DNA of 64,000 nucleotides from Macrostomum hystrix (lineage: Eukaryota; Platyhelminthes; Macrostomidae). The position numbers and the translations under genes were made by a program. The notes below the pieces were generated by a model. That model had not been told where the DNA came from, searched no databases, and was given only the letters and a program-made list of their open reading frames with translations. How positions within the stretch are numbered: position 1 is the stretch's first letter; the number at the start of each line of letters is the position of its first letter. The stretch spans positions 868,001-932,000 of the forward strand of contig CATNEN010000014.1 of NCBI GenBank assembly GCA_950097015.1. The letters are read 5' to 3'. Positions 21,340 through 32,660 of this stretch are shown in pieces.

Positions 21340-22174
21340 GGTCAGCGCAGAAGAGTAGCAGCGCAGCAGAGATCTACGTAGTCCACGGCAACGACCAGGT
21401 CCGCGCCGAGCTTCAGCTTGGCAGCATCCGAAAGATCGTCAGCCTGATGGTCGACTGCGGTGCCAAGGTGTCTCCGCCACTGCGCGAAGCTTGGGCGACA
21501 TTCACCTAAGACCGTCGTAGATGAGGCTACGAGCCTACGGCGGGAAGCTGATCGCTCTAGCTGGGATCGCAACAGTGCCCGTCAAGCACCACAGCCGGGA
21601 GCTCCAGCACGACTTCTACGTCACGAAGTCTGGCGAGAACCTCATCGGCTGCGACCTGATGGAGAAGCTGGGCTTCCACGTGCAACTGCAGCCGCCAGCT
21701 GAGATCGACGCCGAGATCGCCAGCGTCGACATCGAGCGAGAGCTCGCAACGGTCTTCAGCGGCTCGATCGGTCTCTGCAAGGGCGCAGTGAACAAAATGC
21801 AAGGTCTGTATCGCTACTGCAGGGTGCCGTTCAGCCTTGCTTCGGCAACGGCGGCATTCCAGAGGATGCTGGACGACCTGGTGTCTGATCTGCACGGTGT
21901 TGAGCACATCCTGGACGACTTCATCGTCTTCGGAGCAACTGAAGCCGAGCACGACTCGAGGCTGCGAGCACTGCTGAAGCGATTGGAGGACGCCGGTCTC
22001 ACTGCCAACAAGGACAAGTGCCAGCTGTGGAGGACTGAGATTGAGTTCTTTGGCTTCATCTTCTCAGCCGACGGCATGCGACAGTCTGAGAGTCAGACCA
22101 AGGCCTTAGCGAGTTGCGCGCGCCGACCGACAGGAAGGAGCTGCAGGCGTTCCTGGGATCCGTCAACTATCTGA
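21340..22174 (+). pseudogene. Gypsy protease remnant and partial reverse transcriptase
   Basis: A retropepsin-like site VDCGAKVS lies near 21450, and a stop follows about 50 bases later. RT picks up abruptly at YRYCRVPFSLASATAAFQ (about 21800), followed by ILDDFIVFG (the catalytic DD) and AGLTANKDKC. The fingers and first palm block that should precede it are deleted. It is non-functional. Confidence 0.8.
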
Positions 22175-22890
22175 TGCGGTTCGTGCCCAACTTCGCTGAG
22201 GTCACGGCGCCACTGCGGCCTCTGCTGAAAAGCGACGCGGTGTTCGAATGGTCGACGGAGTGCGAGAAGGCATTCGAGACACTAAAAGCGACAATCTGCA
22301 GTCCGCCGGTCCTAGCTCACTTCGACCCAGGGGCCGAGACGATCGTCACTAGCGACGCCAGTTCAGAGTCCCTCCCAGGTCCAAGATGGCATCGAGAGGC
22401 CGATCGCCTTCGCAGCCCGAGCCCTGACCGAGACGGAGAAGCGATACGCAGCGAACGAGCGAGAGGCGCTGGCGAGCCTGTGGGCCATGGAGAAGTGGCA
22501 CTACTACCTGTACGGGCGCCATTTCGAGCTGCGGACCGACCACCAAGCGCTGCGCCAGCTCCTGCTGGGACCCAGCGGCACCGGACATCGGCCGCTGCAC
22601 ATCCACCGGTGGTGCGACCGGTTTCAACAGTACGACTTCCACGTGCGATACCTGCCGGACAACCGCAACTTCGTGGCCGACATGCTGTCAAGGTGGAGCT
22701 GTGGGTCCGACATGAATATCGTCCAGCTACCGGACACTGCGATGCCTCCAGTACGGGTTGTTACCCCGCAGCAGCTAGCGATAGCCACAGCCGAAGATGC
22801 GGTTCGGCGACAGGTGATTCAGCACGTCACAAGCGGCAAGTGGAGCTCTACACCGGATAGCGAGCTGCAGCCGTACTTCAAGGTCCGCGA
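22114..22890 (+). pseudogene. Gypsy RT connection and RNase H remnant
   Basis: LQAFLGSVNYLMRFVPNF is the conserved RT thumb/connection. TSDASSE marks the first RNase H acidic residue. A frameshift follows, and RNase H resumes as YLYGRHFELRTDHQALRQLL and ADMLSRW. Frames change at least twice. Confidence 0.8.
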
Positions 22891-22894
22891 GCAC

Positions 22895-23419
22895 CTTGCA
22901 GCGTCTGGTAGGACGGCGCCTGCCTGGCTTTCCAAGAACGAGTCGTCATTCCCCAGCAGCTGCGGCGCGAGCTTCTGGGGGCGGCGCATTCTGGACATCC
23001 AGGGGTGGTGCGCACCAAGCAGCAGCTCCGCGAGTTCGCCTGGTGGCCAAAGATGGACGCCGACTTCGAGACGTTCGTCCGGGACTGCAGCGCGTGCGAG
23101 ACAGCGGAGAAGAATTTCAAGCTGCGACCGGCTCCACTGCAGCCTCTGCCATGGCCGACTACACCGTAGACAGAGGTCGACATCGACATCGTGGTCGAGC
23201 TGCAGGCGGCACTGGCATCATCACGCTTCCTACTGGTCATTACGGATCTGCACAGCAAGTGGCCGGAGGTCTTTGCAACTTCGAGCATCACCACTGAGAC
23301 GATCTACAAGGTGCTACGCAGCCTTTTCGCACACTTGGGCCTCTGCGAGAAAGTCCTCACTGACAACGGACCACAGTTCGGCGATGTCTTCACTGGATTT
23401 CTGAGGAATCGGGGCATCC
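22895..23419 (+). pseudogene. Gypsy integrase, 5' part (interrupted)
   Basis: In shifting frames there is a HHCC zinc segment (HSGHPG...CSACE) and two of the three catalytic acids (VITDLHSKW, LTDNGPQFGD). The coding sequence is cut at 23420 by the CTAG-flanked insertion and continues at 30413. There is a stop before the catalytic domain near 23167. Confidence 0.82.
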
Positions 23420-24039
23420 CTAGTAAAAAAAACATGGAAAACTTACTAAGTCAACCAAAGTATTTGCGTACTTGAAAGTACTACTAAGTTTACAAAGTGG
23501 AACTAATAATACTTACACTGTAATCAATGATACGTACAAAGTACTTTCCAAGTAGTACATTTCATCAAAGACAGAGTTAACTTACTAAGTACTTAAGTAA
23601 ATACTTAGCAAGTGCGGCATTTTCATCAGAAGAGGGTATCAACTTGCAAAGTAGTTTACTAAGTACTTGGCAAGTGGGCCACTTTCCTTCCAAATTGTTT
23701 TAAAAACAATATTAAAAGTTTTTCTCCGCTTAATAGTGACCAACTGCTTTTGCTTGAGTGTTTTTCTGTTCTTTTTTAAAGAAAGCAATGTTTTTCTGTT
23801 TTTAGTAAAAAGTGTTGTTTTTTGTGGTAATGAAGTACCAGAAAATGTTAAATTAGCTATTTTGCTAACCCCAATTAAAATAACAATGTTAACAAAGACA
23901 CGACAAGAGTAATAAAAATTGTAATTTGATTCTTTAGGATAAAGAGTTGCATAAAATTTATATTTTACTTTCCCGTTTTTTATTTTTGTCGTTATTTGTC
24001 GTTTTCCGCCATGTTTTGTACTATTTTAAATGTTTTTCT

Positions 24040-24500
24040 TGTAATGAAATTATTGGTCGGTGGTCGCCATTTAAAATGAATTGTAAGTCGTTTTGAAGGG
24101 CTGCAGCTTAATGTAATATAATTAGTGATAGGGCCTACTTCTCTGTTATATCAACTACGCCGCTTTGCTGACGCACGCGCTTACAATATAGAGCAAGATT
24201 AGTTAAAGGTGGTTATATTAATTATAATCTAACGTTCGAATCTTCTAATTATCTAAACTTAGTGGCTAGTCCCGATGCGCGCGCGCGTGTCAGAAAACCG
24301 GTTGCAACTGGTGTCACTTTATATTTAACTTGTCAAGCGTAGTTTAAACAAATACTAAATACAAAATTAATACAAACATCCGTACGAAAATACCGGTTAT
24401 ATATGAGAAGATGATTAGCATAAATTTAGTTGTATTAACAGTACACAAGAAATATTTTGATTTTAATAACAATTTAAAATAGACTAATTATTTCATTACA
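24040..24500 (-). repeat. 3' LTR of the minus-strand Gypsy
   Basis: On the minus strand the segment starts TGTAATGAAAT and ends ATTTCATTACA, a TG...CA LTR with 11-bp inverted ends, 461 bp long. It follows a purine-rich tract TTGAGGAGGATGA. No second copy is seen near 29-30 kb, so the 5' LTR is missing or outside the preserved part. Confidence 0.72.
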
Positions 24501-25725
24501 TCATCCTCCTCAACAAAAGTCAATGTCCTCGTTGAAAATAACAATAAATCACGTACATATGGCATCACAATGACTTCAATACATAGCTTCATATCGCGAT
24601 CATACTACTAGCAGTACAAATACAAGGTTCGATAATATATACTCTACACGAAGCAATAGATATCACGCGACAACACCGTTCAACAGATACCGAGCAACAC
24701 AAGACGAACAGCACAAAATGTACGCTTGGGAGCGGGGACTGCGAAACTGACCAACAAGAACCGACAAGAACTTGGGCGATCGAAAACTGCACCACGCACT
24801 GAAAAGACGGGGTAGCTTCGAATCCCTAAGCCTCAGCGAGCCTCACAAAACTCTACCGAACCAACCTGCCGGGCGATGACACGGAGGACATTTCAATGCC
24901 TCCTGCATGCCTGGCTGTGGCAGCGGCTAGAAGAAAACCAAGACAAACGACTAAACATAACAGTAACTATGACAACGCGGATACAGTCTAAAATACAAAA
25001 TTACAAAGTCTAAAAATACAATCAATACAGTCTACAGGTTTCTTACGGTACAAATAGACATTTACAATGGATAACGAACATCACGACAAAACTTAAACAC
25101 GATCAAACTTCGACTAGTTATTTGGATTCATTCGACATCAACAATAACGAGGGAATAGTCAGTGGTAGGTCCATTCACAAACAAAAACTCATTGCAATGC
25201 GCAAAATTTTGTAAACGCAAGAAAACATATACAAAACTTGACATTTGAAGAATACGATTTTGACGAATAACGAATAACAACTAATCATATTGGGACTTTA
25301 AAATGCATTGATCACGAATGGAGGTAAATTTTATTGCAAAGCAACCGATACACTTAAGGATATTGGAAGTGCAAACAGAAGATAAATAACTTCGAGATAC
25401 ACGCAAACGAAAGAATTTTATTGCAGCGAAAAACATTCTATTGATGACATATTGTTTAAATGTTAACGCATACGCATGGAAAATTAAAGAGTGCAATCAA
25501 ACAAAAGTTTACTTGTAGCTTATAGCAACACAGTCGGGCATCTGAAACAAAATCTGCATTAATTTCGGCCATAGCGACATAATTCTTTTATTCAAACCTA
25601 AACTAACCTAAAATTCTAGAATAATTGTAAAGCATAGCTTCTCTTAATGTAATAAGTGTCATTATTGTGTCATTTGGAATACTGGATCGGAAAGAGAAAC
25701 TTCAAGGATTTCGGCAGTGATCGAC
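24501..25725. other. Non-coding tail between pol and 3' LTR of the minus-strand Gypsy
   Basis: AT-rich; no recognisable env or other domain on either strand, only short frames. Probably the element's 3' untranslated or decayed third-gene region. Confidence 0.4.
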
Positions 25726-27447
25726 TTATTCTTCCTCGATATCATCTTGCCAGAGACTCGGCAGCTTCTGCGAAGGTTGGACGACTAGTTTCATCTTTCC
25801 CGCATGGACAATCTTCCCCGGACCTTGATCTTTACCTTCAACCTGACGGACAACTTCGTAGTTTACTGGAGATGTCTTACGCACTACTCTGAATGGGCCA
25901 GTCCATGGAGCATGGTGCTTGTGCGACCAACGAGAATCCCGCTGTCGCAGAGCTAAAGGAGGGGTAAAAACCCACACCAATGCATTCTCATGGAACCTTT
26001 GCTTCTTGATATTTCTATCGTAGTACCTCTTTTGAACTCTTTTGGACAGCTTTGGTGGCTTTCCTGACTGTCTCATAAGCGTTAATTAGTTGCTCTTTAA
26101 TCGCGTCAGCAAAGGTAGTAGGAGTTAATTTAGGCTCAGGCTCGCGGTACACAACGTCTACTGGCAGCACCATCTCGCGACCAGTCATTAGATAGTGCGG
26201 TGTGAAACCGGTAGTCGCGTGGACTGAACTTCGGTAGGCCATGAGACAATGGGGAATTGCATCCTCCCAGTCCTCAGGATCGACATTTTGAAGATAACAA
26301 CGCAAGATATTATGAAGCGTACGGTGGAACCGTTCCACCAGTCCATCACACTGAGGATGAAATGCTGTTGTGCGTGTCTTTTGGATGTTAAGTAGTTTAC
26401 AGAGCTTCCTAATCAGTTTGCCATCTACGCCTTTGCCTCTATCAGAGTGCAAGATGTGGGGCGCTCCAAACCGGCTTATCCAGTGCATGAAAAGTGCATT
26501 TGCGATGGTTTCTGCGCGTTCGTCCTGCAACGGGAGAAGCTCGACCCATTTGCTAAAGTAATCCATAATTGTAAGTAGACGGTCGTTGCCTTGGCGCGAT
26601 GTGGCTATTTTCACGACATCAATCGCCAATCGTTGCATCGGGAAGCCAGATGACATAGGACGGAGCGGAGCTTTAGAGGCGGATGTTGGTTTTGCTCTTT
26701 GGCACTGGACGCATTCTTTCGTGTACAGCATGACGTCATCTATTAGTTTTGGCCAATAAAATCGTGCTTTAACTGCTTCAGCCGTCTTCTTTATGCCAAA
26801 CTGACCAAGTTGATGTATTTCTTCAATAATCTCTTGTCTTTTAATTCTTGGGAGCACTAGTATTGGTTTTGAATCTATAACACGATGCAACAACGCCGTT
26901 GATAAAGCATAGATCATTAACCTTATTCATTAACATTATGCTCTCTGGTGCCATAGTTGTCTTGTCTTCCTCAGTGAATTCCGTATTTCCCTGAGCGAGT
27001 TTTCTGTAAACTGGTCCAATACCACCATCTCTTAGCTGCAACACTCTCAAAGATGTTTCGTCGATATCTGTGTCAACTGAGTCTTCGTCACTTATATCTT
27101 CGATATCCGAGGTTCGCGCAACGAGTTGCTGCTTCCTACGTGATGGAACAACTGCATTACAGGACTCATTGTTACTAGTTTGACACTCAGCATCTACTCT
27201 ACGCGGCTTGTCCGGCTGACATGCTTCACAAAACCGCGGACATCTGGACAGAGCGTCAGCATTCATATGCATTCTACCTGGTCGGTGGATAATTTCGAAG
27301 TCAAATTCTTGTAATGACTCAAGCCAGCGTGCTAACTGTCCAGTCGGCTCCTTGAAACTTAGTAAGTGGGTTAGTACAGCATGGTCAACGCGAACTATAA
27401 ACTTTTTACCAGCTAGATAAGATCTGAATTTTTTGCACGATTCGACT
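25726..27447 (-). pseudogene. Gypsy pol: RNase H end and integrase (minus strand)
   Basis: RNase H resumes at ESCKKFRSYLAG and contains VRVDHAVLTHLL and NADALSR. Integrase follows, with a zinc region in which the second His is Gln (IHQLGQFGIKKT...CVQC), catalytic-domain motifs LHSDRGKGVDG and HPQCDGLVERFHRTL, and a C-terminal barrel to the stop at 25726. The frame changes near 26900 and 26050. Higher AT content than the outer Gypsy marks a different family. Confidence 0.8.
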
Positions 27448-27451
27448 ACAG

Positions 27452-28095
27452 TGTGACGATTTAAACAAAGGACGAAGTCGAAGTCAGAGCGGCGGCAATT
27501 GTAAGTTTCGGCAATCGGAGTCAAATTCAATATTCAATGTCTGTGGTGTAGCGGTAGCACGTTTATTCTGGATGCACTGGGACGTCGACAAGCAGGGCGT
27601 TATGTAAGGCGTAGGAGCTCGTCAATGGTGAGTGTTAGACAATAGCAGAACCGAATGGAGTGGAGTGTGGCGAGAGTGAGAATGCAAATGAGAAGGAAGG
27701 TGTGTATGTGAAGGGGAGACAAAACAACGACCTGCGAACGGAAAGGAGCGGAACGTGAGGCGCGAGCGGGCTCAAAGCCCTCAGTTAAGTAAACCAGGCA
27801 GACTGCAAATCATAGTAATCGATACTTCCGACCAGACAGAGCTCGCACGCTCATTGGCCGGGGGGGAAATACATTAGGATACGCGTAGGAAATTGCTAGC
27901 ATGGCGCGATATGCGTTTACAGTTACTGGCAGTAGCGCCCTAAACATTTGACTTATTAATATAAATTAACTGAAGTGGGTGACATTATACGATGAGTTAA
28001 AACGGCCCAAGTTATTACATAATTAGCAAATTAAGCATGTAATCAACGCATAGAGTAATATTGCAGGGGCGCCTTCAACAAGTGACAACGTCACA
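27452..28095 (-). mobile_element. Solo LTR (644 bp) splitting the RNase H coding sequence
   Basis: On the minus strand it begins TGTGACG and ends CGTCACA, with an AATAAA near its 3' end (27571-27576). The 4-bp repeat ACAG (plus strand) flanks it at 27448-27451 and 28096-28099. Removing it with one flank restores the RNase H frame at the conserved ELLAVV region. No internal retroelement genes are present, so it is a solo LTR left by recombination. Confidence 0.82.
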
Positions 28096-29090
28096 ACAGC
28101 TAATAGTTCCCTCCTAGTCACACAGTAATTTCTTTCTGCAGAATTCAAAGCTCGGCTGCTGTAGGCGATAACCTTCTCTTGTCCTTTTTGAACCTGCGAC
28201 AGCACACTACCTACTCCGAAACCGCTAGCATCAGTATCTAAAATAAATTGACTATTAATATCTGAAGTGTCTGGCAAGGCAAGAATCGGCGCTGAAGTTA
28301 ACCTGTCTTTCAGCGAACAGAAACTTTGTTCTTGTTCATTAGTCCAGATAAATTGTGTGTTTTTTAGTGTTAGTCGGCGCAAAGGCTCTGCTATTGTGGA
28401 GAAACTTTTAATAAATCTTCTATAATAATAATAAGAGGCTAAACCTAGGAAACTCTGGACATCCTTAACCGATTGCGGTCGAGGCCAATCATGGACTGCT
28501 TTGACCTTCTCATCATCAACCGAAATGCCTTGGGGTGTTATTTTATGTCCTAGAATTTTTATTGACTTAGATGCAAAGATACATTTGCTAGGCTTTAAGC
28601 GAAGATTTGCATTTTGGAGGCGCTGGAGGACTTGAGCAAGATTACAATTATGCTCGTCTAATGTTCTGCCCATTACAACAATGTCATCGATATACACAAG
28701 ACAAGCTTCCCACTTCAGACCGCGCAGCACCAGGTCCATCAGCCGTTGAAACGTAGCTGGGGCATTTTTCAGCCCAAATGGCATGACCCTGAATTGGTAC
28801 AGACCATGGTGGCACAGGAAAGCTGTCTTCTCACTGTCATGTTCATCAAGTTCGACCTGCCAGTATCCTGACTGCATATCCATGGCTGAAAAATATATGT
28901 TGCCAGCTAGAGCATCCAGAGTGTCGTCCACTCTAGGCATTGGATAGGCATCAGACTTTGTAACATTGTTTAATTTTCGATAATCTATGCAAAATCTAAG
29001 GTTACCATCTTTCTTGCGAACTAGCACTACTGCAGCTGCCCATGGAGATGATGATGAAACAATGATGTTATGGCATTCGGCTGCGCCCCG
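28096..29090 (-). pseudogene. Gypsy pol: reverse transcriptase (minus strand)
   Basis: The RT core is nearly intact: PWAAAVVLVRKKDG, FCIDYRKLN, YWQVELDEHD, PFGLKNAPATFQRLM, catalytic LVYIDDIVVMG, FLGLASYYYYRRF and DTDASGFGVG. A decayed segment lies upstream; gag and protease are not found, so the element is 5'-truncated. The solo LTR interrupts it at 28095. It would copy element RNA to DNA, but this copy is broken. Confidence 0.85.
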
Positions 29091-30180
29091 CCGAGATTGA
29101 ATTCGCTGACGACGGTGATGGTGCTAATGAAGTTCCCGCAAACTGACTTTGCTGTCTCTTTTCCACTGTGCCCGGGCACCCCTGTCTGATGTTCCTATTC
29201 CAGGAACTATTCCTATGCCTGGTCAGTCTGACCTGATGGTATTGATATTTTCTGGCAATGTGTGTCTATAAGCCGAACTAAGTACTAGAATTTGTGAAAA
29301 ATTCTGATATGGCAGTTTACCATATCACGTAGCACATGCTTGCTACTCGCCCCCACACTTGCATTGATTTGATATCCAATTTAAGCAACCAGCAAAATGC
29401 AAGCGTAAATGTCACAATATTTTCTTCTGGTTCTGATTGTTTGCTTTGCGTTGTTTTTTATTTGAGGACAATTCTATAGGGGATTAGGGTGTGTTTGCAG
29501 TAAGGCAGGCCTTAAATCTTAAACTCATAGATACCCAGGCAGGTTGTATGAGGGCAAGCGCCAGCGAGTTCTGTTTGTCAGGCAGTGCCCCAGAAATTCC
29601 TTTTTGGTTTTTTGGTATTTTTTAATCTGTTCGCTGTTGTTTTTTTTCTGATAATTTGTTCCTAAACCTCCCACTTTGTTAAAAAATCCTCCCAGTTTGT
29701 TCATAATCCTCCCAGTTTCATCATAATCCTCCCAGTCCGTTCGTCTATAACATATATTATATTGTTATCATATCATATAATCTATAGTTAGCTCGTACTG
29801 AATTTAAATATTCTATTATAAATAGAGAGATAATAGATAAATAAAATAGAATAAAAAGAAGTAATATAAAACCATTGCTCTCATAATTTTTAGTGTAATA
29901 CTTATTTTTGCATCGTGTTACCATAATTCTATACCTTTAAGCGCATACCTACAGGCTTATTAATTTTCCTTGACTGATTACGCTCGCACCCTTCTGTCTC
30001 GTAATATTCCGAGTTATCTAATACAATTCAGAAATTCTGGGTTGTCTGAGTAACAAGTTATTCAACAGTAATTATGGTAAATAGCTGGCTGCAACATTCA
30101 CCCATGCTATTGAAAACTGATTTTTAGAGAGTACGCTTATCATGAGCAGCAGTGTATAGTAGAATAATCGACGCAGGAAA
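29091..30180. other. Uncharacterised AT-rich part of the 7-kb element
   Basis: No domain recognised on either strand. It contains a short direct repeat of the type ATCCTCCCAGTTTGTTC (29680-29740). It may hold the decayed 5' end of the minus-strand Gypsy or internal DNA-transposon sequence. Confidence 0.4.
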
Positions 30181-30412
30181 CAGAACAAGTAGCAGAACAA
30201 TCCACAAAGTTAACTTCTTAAGTACTAAGTAACATTCAATACCTTGCAACAGTACGAAGTTAACTTCTTAAGTAAGTACTAAGTAAAATTTAATACTTTG
30301 TAAGAATTTGAAACGACAACATAAACTTGCTAAATGTGTGCCAAGTACTTGGCAGACGTATTCACTGTTACTTGGAATTGTACTTTGTAAGTTTTCGATG
30401 TTTTTTTACTAG

Positions 30413-30974
30413 GGTTCAGCCCCTGAAAACCAGCCCGTACCGTCCAAGCACCAACGGCCTGACCGAGCGACTCAACAGGACGCTGATGGACAGCATCCGA
30501 GCGGCCAGGGCTGCGAACATTCCGATGCGCTGCAAGACGCGCTGCTGCAGTTCCTTGAGGCTTACCGCAGCACTCCACACGCCCTGACTGAGAAGAGCCC
30601 GGCTGAGCTGATGCTGGGCAGGCGATTGACGCACTGAGCGCCGGCGACTGGGTTCGGGTGCGCCGTCCAACACGACGGGGCAAGCTCGGAACGCGGCTCT
30701 CGGCGCCGCTGCGGATTGTCAAGACGATGGGCGCTGCGGGCCGACTGACCGACCGAATCAGCAGGCACTCGTACCAACATCGATGCGCCCGAGCCCCGAG
30801 ACACCGGTGCCTGACGAGCTCGACCCGCTCATCGACGTTCAAGGACAGCACACTGTTCCGGACGATGGAGGCGGAGATCCTTTGCCTGCACCGGGTCCAG
30901 CACAAGAACTAGCGACGCCGCCGGTACGACGATCCGATCGGCCGAGGCGACCTGTGCAGCGTTATGGCTTCTGA
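30413..30974 (+). pseudogene. Gypsy integrase, 3' part
   Basis: Resumes directly after the insertion with SPYRPSTNGLTERLNRTL, which contains the third catalytic acid (Glu). A chromodomain-like DWVRVRRPTRRGKLG segment and the usual basic end RRSDRPRRPVQRYGF follow. Frameshifts at about 30530 and 30620 break the reading frame. Confidence 0.82.
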
Positions 30975-31002
30975 CTGACTGATTTTGCGGAGAGGGGGAA
31001 GA

Positions 31003-31126
31003 TGTTGTGTATTGACTGACTGAGTACTAAATTACTGTTATGAGATATTTACGTGTACTGCCACTATGCAGTGAGGAAGCCAGTAATTCATTCACTACTT
31101 CATTTCTAATTCATTCACTACACATC
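31003..31126 (+). repeat. 3' LTR (start) of the outer Gypsy
   Basis: Starts at TGTTGTG after a purine tract and matches the 5' remnant at 20826-20888. The 3' boundary cannot be set because the 5' copy is truncated. From about 31130 to 31790 the sequence is unique and without a recognised gene. Confidence 0.65.
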
Positions 31127-31794
31127 AGGAAGATTCGCAACTTTCAAGCCGCTCTGCCTCACGAATACAGCCTGCATGCCGCCACGCACTTCCCACCGCC
31201 TGGCAACCGCGCCAACAAATCATAAGCAAATAAGTCTCCCCAGGCCCGCTGTCTGCTCCGCAAAAGCTTTGCGGATCCCTGATGGAGGGCAGGCCGGAAA
31301 AGTGCAGCCTGCATTGTCCTCTTATCTGGAGCAGAAGCTTGGGAGAAATTCAGCAGAGAAAACAAAGGCGAGGATAAATCTGCTGGAGTTGGTCTGGGGA
31401 AATACTGCCAAGACCGGCCATAATTATTGTTTGAAAAATGGGGCGCTCTTCTGCAGTGGGATGAACAGCGGACGACAGAAAAGTTGAGGTACAGAAAGGG
31501 AAGCGAAGAACTGCCCCATAAGAGAATGCAGCCACTCGCGGCATTTATTGCCTTCTATTCCGCTCCACCAGAGAAGCCCCTCTCTTCTTATTCTTCCGGC
31601 TGCTCGAATTTGAAGTTTCTGTGGCATTCCGATCCCAGCAGAGGCTCATTATCAGCTGCCTGCCATCAAAGCTGCGGCACTAGCTACTTCTGCACGCGCG
31701 GGGTCGGTCAATAAAAATTCATTCATCAATCATCCCTTGTCTCTGTTGACCTCTCTTGTCGTCCCAGCTGTTTAGTCTAACCCTTGTCCAAAGG

Positions 31795-32390
31795 GGTGAG
31801 TGGCTAAGCGTTTAACGCGTTTGCCTCTCGCACCAAGGTCCCTGAGCGGGGGGTGAGTGGCAGAGCGGTTAACGCGTTTGCCTCTCGCACCAAGGTCCCT
31901 GAGCGGGGGGTGAGTGGCAGAGCGGTTAACGCGTTTGCCTCTCGCACCAAGGTCCCTGAGCGGGGGGTGAGTGGCAGAGCGGTTAACGCGTTTGCCTCTC
32001 GCACCAAGGTCCCTGAGCGGGGGGTGAGTGGCAGAGCGGTTAACGCGTTTGCCTCTCGCATCACGGTCCCTAAGTTCGATTCCACGGCGAGGCCACATTT
32101 ATTTGGGGCGCAGCCGCGGAGAGAAGGCTTTGGGGCTTGTCGTGCAATTGACGCCCTTGAGGGCCAACCTCCAAGACACAGTGAAGTGTACACTGCCTGA
32201 CGATGAGAAAGTCAGGGCAGATGTACACACCTGTGTGAGCGTATGCCTGCGTACAGTATTTGTGTGCGTGTGTGCTCAGGAGTCAGCGAAATGGGCAGAA
32301 TTGCCTCCTCGCTGGCTGCGGGTCTAGTGTCACCAAATGATGTGCCATTGCCCGCAGCCCTCCTGCAATTATTATTATTATTATTATTAT
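31795..32390 (+). mobile_element. SINE family 1 with five tandem tRNA-like heads
   Basis: A 58-bp unit (GAGTGGCAGAGCGGTTAACG with a truncated B-box side) is repeated five times, at about 31795, 31851, 31909, 31967 and 32025. Only the last unit runs on through a full B box (GTTCGATTCC) into the SINE body, which ends near 32365 with a (TTA)n tail. Repeated heads with internal pol III boxes are unusual. Confidence 0.82.
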
Positions 32391-32660
32391 AAGGTCCCTG
32401 AGCTCGATTCCGCAGGGCGCAGCCACATTCATTAGTGGCGCAGCCGTGGAGAGAAGTCTTGGGGCTTGTCGTGCAATTTTTTCGCCCTTGAGGGTGAACT
32501 TCCAAGGCATAGCGATGTGTACACTACCTGACGATGAGAATCACGGCAGATGTACACACCTGTGTGAGTGTGTGGCATCTGTGAGCGTATATGCTCAGGA
32601 GTCAGCGAATTTGGAAGAATTATCTCCTCGCTGGTTGCGGGTCAATAGGTTAGTGCATAT
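32391..32660 (+). mobile_element. SINE family 1, second copy, head mostly missing
   Basis: Begins at AGGTCCCTGAGCTCGATTCC (the B-box end) directly after the TTA tail of the previous SINE and repeats the body (GGCGCAGCCGTGGAGAGAAG, GTGTACACTACCTGACGATG). This suggests insertion into the tail of the first copy, or a tandem arrangement. Confidence 0.75.

Larger units (their letters stand above)
23424..30408. mobile_element. 7.0-kb TIR DNA element flanked by CTAG, inserted in the outer Gypsy
   Basis: The ends are inverted and similar over about 27 bp (TAAAAAAA-CAT-GAAAACTTAC), with further inverted subterminal motifs of the AAGTACTTAGCAAGT type at 23440-23690 and 30180-30400. CTAG occurs at 23420-23423 and 30409-30412; removing the insert with one CTAG restores the host integrase frame. 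No transposase is visible, so it is non-autonomous. Much of its length is a later Gypsy insertion. Confidence 0.75.
20826..31126 (+). mobile_element. Decayed Gypsy/Ty3 LTR retrotransposon (outer element of the nest)
   Basis: TGTTGTGTATTGACTGACTG begins a 3' LTR at 31003, right after a polypurine tract (30989-31002). A matching LTR start with one change in those 20 bases lies at 20826. Only about 63 bp of the 5' LTR remain before gag sequence begins, so an internal deletion joined them. Gag, protease, RT, RNase H and integrase fragments follow in normal order. The element is interrupted by the 7-kb insertion at 23420-30412 and broken by frameshifts and stops. The 3' LTR end is not certain; 31126 is a minimum. 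Confidence 0.82.

Noticed and set aside
24501..25725. env-like gene of the minus-strand Gypsy
   Set aside because: Only frames under 75 codons with no signal peptide or transmembrane pattern that could be defended.
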